Shown: piece by piece, positions 1 through 6,370 of the stretch
How positions within the stretch are numbered: position 1 is the stretch's first letter
Layout of the letters: every line of letters begins with the position of its first letter
From: Calditrichota bacterium
GTDB taxonomy: Bacteria > Calditrichota > Calditrichia > RBG-13-44-9
Length of the DNA stretch: 9,631 nt
Reading direction: 5' to 3'
Assembly: GCA_024276455.1 (NCBI GenBank)
Contig: JAJRXE010000349.1
Span: 1-9,631, forward strand
Notes under the pieces: generated by a model
What the model saw: the letters and a program-made list of their open reading frames with translations, nothing else
Database searches by the model: none
What the model was told of the DNA's origin: nothing
Made by a program: the position numbers and the translations under genes

Positions 1-433
1 AACGGTCCAGAAATCCGCCCGCTCCACCGGCGTATTCGAACTTTTCCGGCTGGTTCATATCCAGCACTTTGGGCTGGCAAATGGCCAACTGCGGGTATTG
101 GCGGAAGGCTTTCACAATGGGACCCAGGAAGTCGGGATCGACAATCACATCGTTATTAATCAAGCAGATAATTTCTCCGGAAGCCTCCCGAATGCCCACA
201 TTGTTGCCCCGAGCGAACATGTAGTTTTCCTGGTTGGCAATAACTTTTACTTCCGGGTAATGCGCTTTCACATATTCTACGCTGCCATCGCTGGAGGCGT
301 TGTCTACCACAATAATTTCAATGGGCTGGTAGCGAAGCCGGGAGAGCGAATCAAGCAAATCCTTTAAGTAATGAAGACCGTTGTAATTAACGGTGATTAA
401 CGAGACTAACGGATGTTGGGTCGGTTTATTCAT
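1..433 (-). CDS. Family 2 glycosyltransferase (N-terminal part, runs off left edge)
   Basis: The reading frame starts at the ATG complementary to 431-433 and stays open for 144 codons to the window edge, so the C-terminus is missing. The translation begins MNKPTQHPLVSLITVNYNG and has the GT-A signature order of family 2 glycosyltransferases. These are a first beta strand, VSLITVNYNG (residues 10-19), the nucleotide-binding DNASSDGS (44-51), FARGNNVGIREASG (73-86), and an acidic NND at 93-95 in place of the usual DxD. Such enzymes move a sugar from a nucleotide-sugar to a glycan or lipid acceptor on the cytoplasmic side of the membrane. The subtype with 'N.G...A.GE.I..LNND' is often a rhamnosyltransferase-like enzyme of surface polysaccharide clusters, but the acceptor cannot be read here. 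No partner gene is visible downstream because the gene leaves the window. A purine-rich GAAAAGAGGGA lies about 13-23 nt upstream as a possible, rather distant, ribosome-binding site. Confidence 0.9.
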   Translation of the reverse strand, partial: MNKPTQHPLVSLITVNYNGLHYLKDLLDSLSRLRYQPIEIIVVDNASSDGSVEYVKAHYPEVKVIANQENYMFARGNNVGIREASGEIICLINNDVIVDPDFLGPIVKAFRQYPQLAICQPKVLDMNQPEKFEYAGGAGGFLDR

Positions 434-464
434 AAACTATTCGAAATCCCTCTTTTCCATTTGC

Positions 465-497
465 CCGGGGTGGACGCGCTGACACCGCTCACCCCGG
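465..497 (-). promoter_or_regulatory. GC-rich hairpin in the leader of the glycosyltransferase gene
   Basis: CCGGGGTG at 465-472 is the perfect reverse complement of CACCCCGG at 490-497, giving an 8-bp stem. An inner GCG/CGC pairing (476-478 with 486-488) could extend it. Neither side is followed by a T-run, so it does not look like a terminator. It sits about 32 bases upstream of the glycosyltransferase start, so it would lie in that gene's leader RNA if transcription starts further upstream. A regulatory role is inference only. Confidence 0.4.
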
Positions 498-740
498 AAT
501 ACCAGACAAAAGATCGAAATATGAAGACATATTGGGGGTGAAGCAAGAATAAAAAAAGAACAGCGTGCGATTTTTTAACAGGTTGCATGGCAGCCATTTG
601 GGCGCGTCCCGGATTAACGACCTGCCCGGGGCTCAAAAAAATTGGCCAGAATCCAAAATGGATTTTAATAAAGGCACCCAGATTTGCTTTAAACGGGGGA
701 ATGGACGAACGGAATGTCCCGCAAATTGCTCTGAACAAAT

Positions 741-773
741 TTCCCCACTATGTTAAAAAGCAATAGCGGGGAA
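741..773 (-). terminator. Possible 3' hairpin after the DUF1844 gene
   Basis: TTCCCCACTA at 741-750 pairs with TAGCGGGGAA at 764-773, making a 10-bp stem with one A/C mismatch and a 13-nt loop. It lies 35 bases beyond the stop of the minus-strand DUF1844 gene, where a terminator would be expected. On the minus strand the sequence after the stem is ATTTGTTC, which is only weakly U-rich, so intrinsic termination is uncertain. Confidence 0.3.
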
Positions 774-808
774 ACTGAGCGGGAATGTTCGGTTGACGCC
801 GGCAGCTT

Positions 809-1150
809 TTATTTGGAGGATTTGCTTGTCTCGGTCTCGGTGGTTTGCGTTTCCGCGCTTTCCTGTTGAGCCCGTTTCTCTTTCTCGTACTCGTCCACGT
901 AATTGAGCCGCAAATTAATCAGCGTCTGATCAAGCAGTTTTTCCTCCTCCTCGGAGAGATTCCCTCTGGTCTTTTCCTGGAGCATTTCCAGCAAATCAAT
1001 GTGAAGCTTGGCAATTTTCAGATCCCGTTCAAATTTGTCGGTGGCGGGATTTTTCAATTTCCCCAGACTGATCCAGGTTTGCATCTGATATTGCTGAATG
1101 AGAGAGATGAACAGCGCTTTGTTTTTTTCTTCGTGAGTCAGTTTCTCCAT
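809..1150 (-). CDS. DUF1844 family small protein
   Basis: This gene encodes 113 residues with the core of the DUF1844 family (PF08899). The core runs from FISLIQQYQMQTWISLGKL (residues 14-32) through NPATDKFERDLKIAKLHIDLLEML (34-57). It ends with QEKTRGNLSEEEEKLLDQTL and the closing LRLNYVDEY (81-89). The pattern 'LG.i.nP.t......l..Ak..ID.LemLqeKT.GNL...E..ll...L..LR..Y' is what identifies it. The last 24 residues are a Lys/Glu/Gln/Thr/Ser-rich, probably disordered tail. The family is small and helical and has no settled biochemical role that I know of. The frame is open further upstream to 1336, but I chose the ATG at 1148-1150 for two reasons: it has a strong GAGGGGG ribosome-binding site 7 nt upstream, and the family fold begins there. 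The gene is divergent from rlmN across a 236-bp spacer that must hold both promoters. Confidence 0.9.
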   Translation of the reverse strand: MEKLTHEEKNKALFISLIQQYQMQTWISLGKLKNPATDKFERDLKIAKLHIDLLEMLQEKTRGNLSEEEEKLLDQTLINLRLNYVDEYEKEKRAQQESAETQTTETETSKSSK

Positions 1151-1386
1151 TGAGTGTCCCCCTCGTTTATTTTCCCCGTTTAAAAACGTCCTAATTCTTG
1201 AATTCACAATTATTGAACGAAAAAATCGGCTGCTTTGGTTCCCCTGGTCGGGAAATGAACGAAAAGTTAAAGGGAACTGTGGGGAAAATAACCGGTAGAA
1301 GGAAGCGGGAAAATATTTTCGTTTCATTCCGAGCAAAGTTTTGATTAATTTTGGTGTTCGTAATTTTAAAGATTTGAAAGATCAGA

Positions 1387-2457
1387 ATGACCACCGAAGA
1401 ATTGGAAAATAGCTCCCTATTGGGGAAAACGGTTTCCCAGCTGGAAACCGTCATGGAAGCGATTGGGGAACCGGCCTATCGGGCCCGGCAGGTTTACAAA
1501 TGGATCCACCACCACAATGTGGATCGCTTTGAAGAAATGACCAACATCCCCAAGGCCCTGCGCCAGACTCTGGCGGAGCGTTTCCGCATTAAGACCCTGG
1601 AGCTGGTGTACCGCCAGGTTTCCACGGATGGGACCGAGAAGTACCTCTGGCGTTTACCGGACGGCCGCAATATTGAAAGCGTGCTGATTCCCGAAAGTCG
1701 GCGCAACACCATCTGCATCTCTTCGCAGGCGGGGTGTTCCCTGGGGTGTAAATTCTGCGCGACCGGCACCATGGGACTGCTGCGCAATCTGACGGCGGGA
1801 GAAATTGTGGAGCAGGTGCTGCAAATTAAAAAACTTTCTCCCCACCGGATTACCAACGTGGTGTTCATGGGAATGGGAGAGCCGTTTGTGAATTACCAGC
1901 GGTCCGTGCAGGCCAGCCGGATTCTGGGTGATCCCGAAGGGGTGGCCATTGCGACCAAACGGATTACCTTCTCCACCTCGGGGATTGTGCCCAAAATATA
2001 CCAATTTACCGACGATGCGCTTCCCTTTGGCCTGGCCATTTCCCTCCATGCACCAAACCAGAAGCTGCGGGAAGAGCTGATGCCCATTGCTAGCAAATTC
2101 CCCCTGGATGAACTGATGAAAAGCGTGGCCTATTACACCCGGGCAAAGAAGCGCAATCGGGTGACCTTTGAGTACATTCTGCTGGAGGGCATCAACGATT
2201 CGCCGGCAGATGCCCGGGCGTTGTTGCGCCTGCTTGCGCCCTACCGCTGTAAATTGAATCTGATCCCCTGTAACGAGAATCCGCTGGGATTTCGCGCTCC
2301 TTCGCCGGAGCGAATGGAAAAATTCTTTTCTGTTTTGCTGGATGCCCCGTTCACCGTAACCCTGCGGAAGAACAGGGGAGAAGATATTACCGCTGCCTGC
2401 GGGCAGTTAGCCGTGGAGGTGGGCCGGGAGGAGAAAGTCCGGTTCATTCGCATTTGA
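1387..2457 (+). CDS. rlmN: 23S rRNA (adenine-C2503)-C2 / tRNA (adenine-C37)-C2 methyltransferase RlmN
   Basis: This is a radical-SAM methyltransferase that adds a methyl group to C2 of A2503 in 23S rRNA and, in many bacteria, of A37 in some tRNAs, which supports translational accuracy. The 356-residue length is usual for the family. The [4Fe-4S] cluster motif CSLGCKFC gives Cys117, Cys121 and Cys124. The SAM-binding GMGEP motif lies at 162-166. The upstream TICISSQ places a Cys at 110, which aligns with the conserved Cys118 of the E. coli enzyme. The C-terminal RGEDITAACGQLA places Cys338 at the position of the methyl-carrying Cys355 of E. coli RlmN. An N-terminal helical domain (about 15-80; YRARQVYKWIHH) is the RNA-binding accessory region. 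All key residues are present. The ribosome-binding site is weak (GAAAG about 7-11 nt before the ATG), but no better in-frame start is seen. The endonuclease gene follows 127 nt downstream on the same strand. Confidence 0.97.
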   Translation: MTTEELENSSLLGKTVSQLETVMEAIGEPAYRARQVYKWIHHHNVDRFEEMTNIPKALRQTLAERFRIKTLELVYRQVSTDGTEKYLWRLPDGRNIESVLIPESRRNTICISSQAGCSLGCKFCATGTMGLLRNLTAGEIVEQVLQIKKLSPHRITNVVFMGMGEPFVNYQRSVQASRILGDPEGVAIATKRITFSTSGIVPKIYQFTDDALPFGLAISLHAPNQKLREELMPIASKFPLDELMKSVAYYTRAKKRNRVTFEYILLEGINDSPADARALLRLLAPYRCKLNLIPCNENPLGFRAPSPERMEKFFSVLLDAPFTVTLRKNRGEDITAACGQLAVEVGREEKVRFIRI

Positions 2458-2584
2458 ATTTATTTGCTCCAATTCGTTTAAAATTTGCCCCGTAAACAGA
2501 GCGGAAAATTAAGTGGTTGGCCCTCCGGGAAAGATTCGCTCTAAAAACGGGCAGTACATTTTGTTGATTACTCGGGAGAAAGTG

Positions 2585-3397
2585 ATGAGAAAAAACGGGT
2601 GGATCTGGATTGCTTTGATCGTGGTTCTGTTCCTGGTGCTTTACCGGTTTTTTTACCTCCCCCGGACGCAGGAGCGCAAAAAGGAAGTGGTTCGAAAAGA
2701 GAAACTGCCGCCTTTGCCGGAGGATCCGGGATTCCCGTCGGTTCCGGCAGGGGATACCCTGATTCACCATCGTTACTTTACCCTGAGTTACAACGAGAAA
2801 TATGAGCAGGCGGATTGGGTCATGTACACCCTGGTGGCGGATTCCCTGGCGCGGCCGCGTTTTCCCCGTCACGATCGGTTTCGTCCCGATCCGGCAGTGG
2901 GGAGCGGTTCGGCGACCCCGAGCGATTACCGACGCAGCAGGTACGACCGGGGACACCTGCTGCCGGCCGCCGCCATGAGCTGGTCGAAAGAAGCCCTTCG
3001 CGAAACCTTTTACATGAGTAACATGAGTCCTCAAAAACCGCAATTTAACCGCGGCATCTGGAAACAGTTGGAGACCCGGGTGCGGGATTGGGCGGTGGAA
3101 AACAAGCAACTTTTTGTGGTTACCGGACCGGTATTGCAGGAGGGATTACCGACTATCGGGGAGAACCGGGTGGCAGTGCCGCGTTATTTTTACAAGGTGA
3201 TCCTCGACCTGAAAGAGCCGGACATTAAATCCATCGCCTTTGTGCTGAGTAACGAACAACACCGCGCTCCTCTTGCCCAGTTTGCCGTTACCGTCGATTC
3301 GGTGGAGCGTTTAACCGGTATCGACTTTTTCCCTCAATTACCCCAATTCTGGGAAGACTCGCTGGAAAGCCAGCTTCAACTAAAGAACTGGTTTTAA
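2585..3397 (+). CDS. Membrane-anchored DNA/RNA non-specific endonuclease (NUC1/EndoG type)
   Basis: The protein is a beta-beta-alpha-metal nuclease of the Serratia nuclease / EndoG family (PF01223), which cuts DNA and RNA without sequence preference using one divalent metal ion. The family motif is YDRGHLLPA, with catalytic His124 in DRGH (121-124). It is followed by FYMSNMSPQKPQFNRGIW, where Asn155 matches the metal-binding Asn of the family. FVVTGPVL (about 177-184) is the usual following strand. Residues 6-25 (WIWIALIVVLFLVLYRFFYL) form one hydrophobic segment after a short basic start. This suggests a signal anchor with the nuclease domain outside the cytoplasm, followed by a charged and Pro-rich linker to about residue 55. 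I placed the start at the ATG with GGGAGAAA just upstream. A GTG 24 codons earlier has no good ribosome-binding site and would push the anchor inward. The role could be nutritional, DNA turnover or defensive; the neighbours do not decide. No immunity gene is visible next to it. Confidence 0.92.
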   Translation: MRKNGWIWIALIVVLFLVLYRFFYLPRTQERKKEVVRKEKLPPLPEDPGFPSVPAGDTLIHHRYFTLSYNEKYEQADWVMYTLVADSLARPRFPRHDRFRPDPAVGSGSATPSDYRRSRYDRGHLLPAAAMSWSKEALRETFYMSNMSPQKPQFNRGIWKQLETRVRDWAVENKQLFVVTGPVLQEGLPTIGENRVAVPRYFYKVILDLKEPDIKSIAFVLSNEQHRAPLAQFAVTVDSVERLTGIDFFPQLPQFWEDSLESQLQLKNWF

Positions 3398-3420
3398 TAA
3401 ACGAAATTCTGGTTTTTTCC

Positions 3421-3549
3421 CTATTCATGTTCAATCAGAAATGTTTTTAGTCCATCGGCTCCTTCCCAATAGACGATTTTTCCCTAGTGCTCTGTGTTGG
3501 ATAGCAGTAAGAATCGACCGTTCTGAAGGGTTGGTTCTATTTGTGGTGA
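3421..3549 (-). pseudogene. Possible 3' end of a decayed gene, interrupted by TAG
   Basis: Read on the minus strand, this stretch gives EPTLQNGRFLLLSNTEH, then a TAG at 3486-3484, then GKIVYWEGADGLKTFLIEHE and a final TAG at 3423-3421. The two pieces read as one protein-like segment around the stop. Upstream the frame soon meets another stop and no start or ribosome-binding site is evident. I do not recognise the family. It may be the remnant tail of a lost gene or a chance open frame, and chance cannot be excluded at this length. Confidence 0.18.
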
Positions 3550-3554
3550 ATTAG

Positions 3555-3824
3555 ATGGTTTCTCGCACCGGCATGAAACGAAAAATGGTCCCGGAGCTAA
3601 AGGTTAATCCCATCCAGTCGAAAAAAAAATTAAAAGAATTTTTTAACTTGCAGATGGTTCCATGGGAGAAAATCCAAATCTCTGCTGCAGTTCAACCTTT
3701 CATTTTATGTCGGGCGTTATTCAAGGCCATCAGTTCGACAAAGAAAGTTTCTTTGGAAGCGAATTTCAGGGGGATTTCTTCAGCGGTTAGTGATAATGGA
3801 GTGGGTTTGAAAATAGAGTCATAG
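3555..3824 (+). pseudogene. Possible relic of a histidine-kinase ATPase domain
   Basis: This is an 89-codon open frame directly after an in-frame TAG, with no clear ribosome-binding site. Its last part, residues about 36-89, resembles the HATPase region of NarL-partner (HisKA_3) sensor kinases. 'PWEKIQISAAVQPFILCRALFKAI' sits where 'LP.E....LyRi.qEAL.NA.KH' is usual. 'TKKVSLEANFRGISSAVSDNGVGLKIES' matches 'akkV.v.l.f....i.l.VsDNGvGl..e', including the DNGVG box. The helix carrying the conserved Asn of the N-box is degraded, and the sequence stops just after the G1 box, so no working kinase is encoded. The phosphoacceptor domain is also missing. This is inference from remembered family patterns. 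The alternative is a chance open frame or an unrelated short gene. Confidence 0.27.
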
Positions 3825-3854
3825 TGGGAAATTTAAAGCGAAAGGAGAAAAAGA

Positions 3855-6110
3855 ATGAGACGATTGGTGCTGCAGGGTATTGCTGTTTTTTTGGTTACAA
3901 TTTTCACATTCTCGGTCTTTGGTCAACAGGAGGGGGCGGAAGTAGCGCTTCCAGAGAACAATGGTTGGATGCCAGAAATTACTTTGCAAAAATCGACAAC
4001 TGCTCATTTAAACAAGACCAATTCGGACAGCAATGTCGCCTTGTTAGGTCGCTGGGCGAATGGGCCCTGTACTGCGGTTGCTAGGGATAAGGAACTGGCC
4101 TATTACGGGAACGGTGCCTATCTGGAAATCGTGGACTTAGGCGACCCGGCCAATCCCAAGAAAGTGGGGAAGTATACCCTTACATCCTATGTAACTTCGA
4201 TTGCCGCATTGGGAGATTTAGCGCTGGTCGGGACCTGGAAATCCGGCTTGCATATTCTGGATGTGAGTGATCCGGAAAATCCTGAAGAAATCGGACTTTT
4301 TTTAGATGATTGCACCATTGAAGATATTTTTATGGTAGATACGCTGGTTTATCTGGCCGCCGGAAATGATGGAATGTTTATTGTGAACATTGCCAATTGG
4401 AAAGCACCGCAGTTGCTGAGTACCATCCCAACCAGCGATGCCGCCAAGGCGGTATATGTTTCCGGAACATACGCCTATCTGGCGGTATTTTATGATGGAT
4501 TACGTATTATTGATGTGAGTGATCCGAATTCTCCCGTGGAAGCAGGGCAATTTGATACCGGGGGGCAGGCCTACGGGATTTTTGTGCAGGATACCCTGGC
4601 TTATGTGGCCGATGGTACAGAAGGGTTACGGATATTGAACGTGGCGAATCCGGCAGCACCGCAGGAAATCGGGTATTTCCAAACCCCTAATGCCGCTTTT
4701 GATGTGATTGTACAGGATGGAAAATATGCCTTCGTTGCTGACAACTATGCGGGAGTTCGGATAATCGAAGTGGGTGATCCGGAACAACCGTCAGAACTAA
4801 GTGTGTACTATACCCCGGGTTGGGCTCGAGAGATTAATCTTTACGGGAATTTTCTTCTGGTAGCAGATTATTATAAGGGATTGCGGATATTGGAATTTGA
4901 TTCTTCTTGGAACATTAGCGAGGTCGCATTTTTGCCAACCGGTGGTGAAGCAAAAGGCGTTGATTTTCAGAATAAGTTTGTTTATCTGGCTAATGATTTA
5001 GACGGTTTGAAAATTCTGGATGCCAGCGATCCGGAAAACCCCGTGGAAGTTGGTGCTCTGGATATCGCTGGTTTTTGCCAGGATGTAACAGTCGCTGGGG
5101 ACTACGCTTATCTGGCTAACCTTGGGGGACTTGTTATTGTTGATGTGAGCGATCCAACCACACCTCAAACTGTGTCCTACTTTTATCAGGGAAATAATTC
5201 TATTCATGTAACTGTTTCTGGTCAATATGCATACCTGACTCGACGGCTGGATGGTTTTATGATTGTGGATATTAGCGATCCTACGGCGCCGAGTGTGATG
5301 TCTGAATATGATACTCCGGGTTTTGTTGCCGATGTGGCGGTCGACAGCACGCTGTTGTTTGTGGCCGATTATGATTCAATTCGGGTATTCGACGTCAGCG
5401 ATCCCACCACTCCCCTCCAGTTAGATTGTGTGCCTTCCTACGACCAGGCCTGGGGGATTTTTGTGCGCGACCGTTACCTTTATGTGGCCGAGAGAATAGC
5501 CGGCTTGACTATTTACGACTACAGCGACCCCACCTCCTTGCAACTGGTGAGTCGTTATCCCATTTCCAGTTCTGCTCTGAGTGTTTATGTCACCAACAAT
5601 TTTGCTTATTTTACCTGCTCCGTGGATGGTATCGTGATTGTAGATATTAGTGATCCTACCGCACCCCGACGAGTCGGTTGGTACCATTCTTTTTATTCCG
5701 CCCGTGACCTGGCGGTTGATAATACCAGCATTTTCCTGGCAGATGGCGAAGATGGAGTATATTTTCTGGAATTCCAGCTGGCCAGCGATATTTCCGAAAA
5801 CCAAACCACCCTGCCAGCCCGCTGGAAATTGTACGGCAATTACCCCAATCCTTTTAATCCGGCTACCACCATTATGTACGATTTGCCGGTTTCTGGACAG
5901 GTGCGATTTGAGATTTACAACGCCCTGGGGCAAAAAGTGCGGACCCTGATTCAGGAGAATCAGGCGCCCGGGCGCCATCAGGTGCAATGGGATGGCCGGG
6001 ATGAAGTAGGTCGCGCTGTGGGTAGCGGGGTTTATTTTTACAAAATTAGCGTCCAGGGGAAAAACGGACAGCTTTTTGAACAAACCGCCAAGATGTTACT
6101 ACTGCGCTGA
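3855..6110 (+). CDS. Secreted LVIVD-repeat beta-propeller protein with type IX sorting / FlgD-like C-terminal domain
   Basis: This is a 751-residue secreted protein. Residues 1-23 form a signal peptide with a basic start, a hydrophobic core and likely cleavage near VFG/QQ. Residues about 61-640 are LVIVD repeats (PF08309). Each carries a variant of 'YaYvAdg..GLrIiDVSDP..P.evg.y', with anchors at residues 90, 132, 174, 216, 258, 301, 343, 385, 426, 468, 509, 551, 593 and 635. Such repeats fold as beta-propeller blades and are found on surface or secreted proteins; ligands are mostly unknown. The end, about 660-751, is a FlgD-like Ig domain beginning YPNPFNPATTIMYDLP and containing GLGQKVRTL-like and SGVYFYKI segments. 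In FCB bacteria this acts as the Por / type IX secretion tail. The ribosome-binding site AAAGGAG lies 9 nt before the ATG. The gene stands alone: an AT-richer gap precedes it and an intrinsic terminator follows. Its function is likely adhesion, binding or scaffolding, and I see no catalytic residues. Confidence 0.93.
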   Translation: MRRLVLQGIAVFLVTIFTFSVFGQQEGAEVALPENNGWMPEITLQKSTTAHLNKTNSDSNVALLGRWANGPCTAVARDKELAYYGNGAYLEIVDLGDPANPKKVGKYTLTSYVTSIAALGDLALVGTWKSGLHILDVSDPENPEEIGLFLDDCTIEDIFMVDTLVYLAAGNDGMFIVNIANWKAPQLLSTIPTSDAAKAVYVSGTYAYLAVFYDGLRIIDVSDPNSPVEAGQFDTGGQAYGIFVQDTLAYVADGTEGLRILNVANPAAPQEIGYFQTPNAAFDVIVQDGKYAFVADNYAGVRIIEVGDPEQPSELSVYYTPGWAREINLYGNFLLVADYYKGLRILEFDSSWNISEVAFLPTGGEAKGVDFQNKFVYLANDLDGLKILDASDPENPVEVGALDIAGFCQDVTVAGDYAYLANLGGLVIVDVSDPTTPQTVSYFYQGNNSIHVTVSGQYAYLTRRLDGFMIVDISDPTAPSVMSEYDTPGFVADVAVDSTLLFVADYDSIRVFDVSDPTTPLQLDCVPSYDQAWGIFVRDRYLYVAERIAGLTIYDYSDPTSLQLVSRYPISSSALSVYVTNNFAYFTCSVDGIVIVDISDPTAPRRVGWYHSFYSARDLAVDNTSIFLADGEDGVYFLEFQLASDISENQTTLPARWKLYGNYPNPFNPATTIMYDLPVSGQVRFEIYNALGQKVRTLIQENQAPGRHQVQWDGRDEVGRAVGSGVYFYKISVQGKNGQLFEQTAKMLLLR
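4035..5774 (+). repeat. Fourteen tandem LVIVD repeats of about 42 codons
   Basis: Fourteen anchor motifs recur at 41-43 residue spacing, from LEIVDLGDPANP (residue 90) to VYFLEFQ (635). The best-preserved copies are LRIIDVSDPNSP, LVIVDVSDPTTP and FMIVDISDPTAP. At DNA level the same core recurs as variants of GATGTGAGTGATCC. Copies 7 (LRILEFDSSWN) and 14 (VYFLEFQ) lack the DVSDP turn. This is interesting because they would be the last blade of each half if the array folds as two groups of seven. The copies have diverged at nucleotide level, so the array is old rather than a recent expansion. Confidence 0.88.
5832..6107 (+). other. C-terminal Por-secretion / FlgD Ig-like sorting domain coding segment
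   Basis: This segment encodes residues about 660-751 of the LVIVD-repeat protein. The hallmark is NYPNPFNPATTI at its start, followed by beta-strand segments (VRFEIYNALGQKV, GRHQVQWDGRDEVG, GSGVYFYKIS) and a short basic end, LLLR. Proteins of FCB bacteria with this end are exported through the Sec pathway. They are then moved across the outer membrane by the type IX system, with the domain acting as signal. Genes for that system are not in this window. Confidence 0.85.
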
Positions 6111-6147
6111 AAATTTCGGTCTATGGGGCGAAACTTCTGATGAACAA

Positions 6148-6188
6148 TTCCCGGGAGGTCCACGGAAGGGCTTCCCGGGAAATTTTTT
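6148..6188 (+). terminator. Intrinsic terminator after the LVIVD-repeat gene
   Basis: TTCCCGGGA at 6148-6156 pairs perfectly with TCCCGGGAA at 6173-6181, with further G-C/G-T pairing inside. It is followed directly by a run of six T at 6183-6188. It lies 37 bases after the stop codon. The GC-rich stem plus T-run is a textbook rho-independent terminator and separates this gene from the transpeptidase gene downstream. Confidence 0.8.
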
Positions 6189-6370
6189 GCCCGAAAAGTT
6201 TTCTTTCTGAACCAGGTTTTGGCTTTCTTTTGCTGACCCGATTGATCTGAGCACTTTTTTATTTCCGGGCTTGCTTTGAAATGAAGAATGATTACCTTTT
6301 TTAATCGTTGGAATGAGGTAGGTTTTGCGTCGGAAAAAGTTCATAGGTTCAATGCAAAGGCAGGAGTCAA

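Larger units (their letters stand above)
434..808. other. Non-coding spacer between glycosyltransferase and DUF1844 gene
   Basis: No convincing gene is present on either strand across these 375 bases. Short open frames exist but have no family signature, no good ribosome-binding site and an unconvincing residue make-up. The stretch contains two inverted repeats, listed separately at 465-497 and 741-773. Both flanking genes are on the minus strand, so the spacer is the 3' region of the DUF1844 gene and the 5' region of the glycosyltransferase gene. I saw no clear -35/-10 pair on the minus strand. Confidence 0.6.
3398..3854. other. AT-richer spacer with possible gene relics
   Basis: This 457-bp gap separates the endonuclease gene from the LVIVD-repeat gene and looks AT-richer than either flank (judged by eye, not computed). 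No intact gene is convincing. Two protein-like fragments are seen: a kinase-ATPase-like frame on the plus strand (3555-3824) and an interrupted tail on the minus strand (3421-3549). Both are listed separately with low confidence. The promoter of the LVIVD-repeat gene must lie here, but I cannot point to a strong -35/-10 pair. Confidence 0.6.

Noticed and set aside
430..738. Minus-strand open frame of 102 codons whose TGA overlaps the glycosyltransferase ATG by four bases (ATGA)
   Set aside because: The overlap looks like translational coupling, but the frame needs a TTG start, has no recognisable family and an odd residue make-up, and runs through the GC hairpin. Chance is more likely.
1151..1336. 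N-terminal extension of the DUF1844 frame
   Set aside because: The extension has an unlikely basic/aromatic make-up and no good ribosome-binding site, while the internal ATG has GAGGGGG and matches where the family begins.
2513..2584. Upstream GTG start for the endonuclease
   Set aside because: There is no ribosome-binding site before the GTG. The later ATG has GGGAGAAA and puts the hydrophobic anchor at the very N-terminus.
2444..3109. Minus-strand open frame of 221 codons over the endonuclease gene
   Set aside because: It is antisense to a clear family member and shows no motif or ribosome-binding site.
5421..6083. Minus-strand open frame of 220 codons inside the LVIVD-repeat gene
   Set aside because: It is antisense to the repeats and sorting domain, and the residue pattern is a by-product of the repeat coding.
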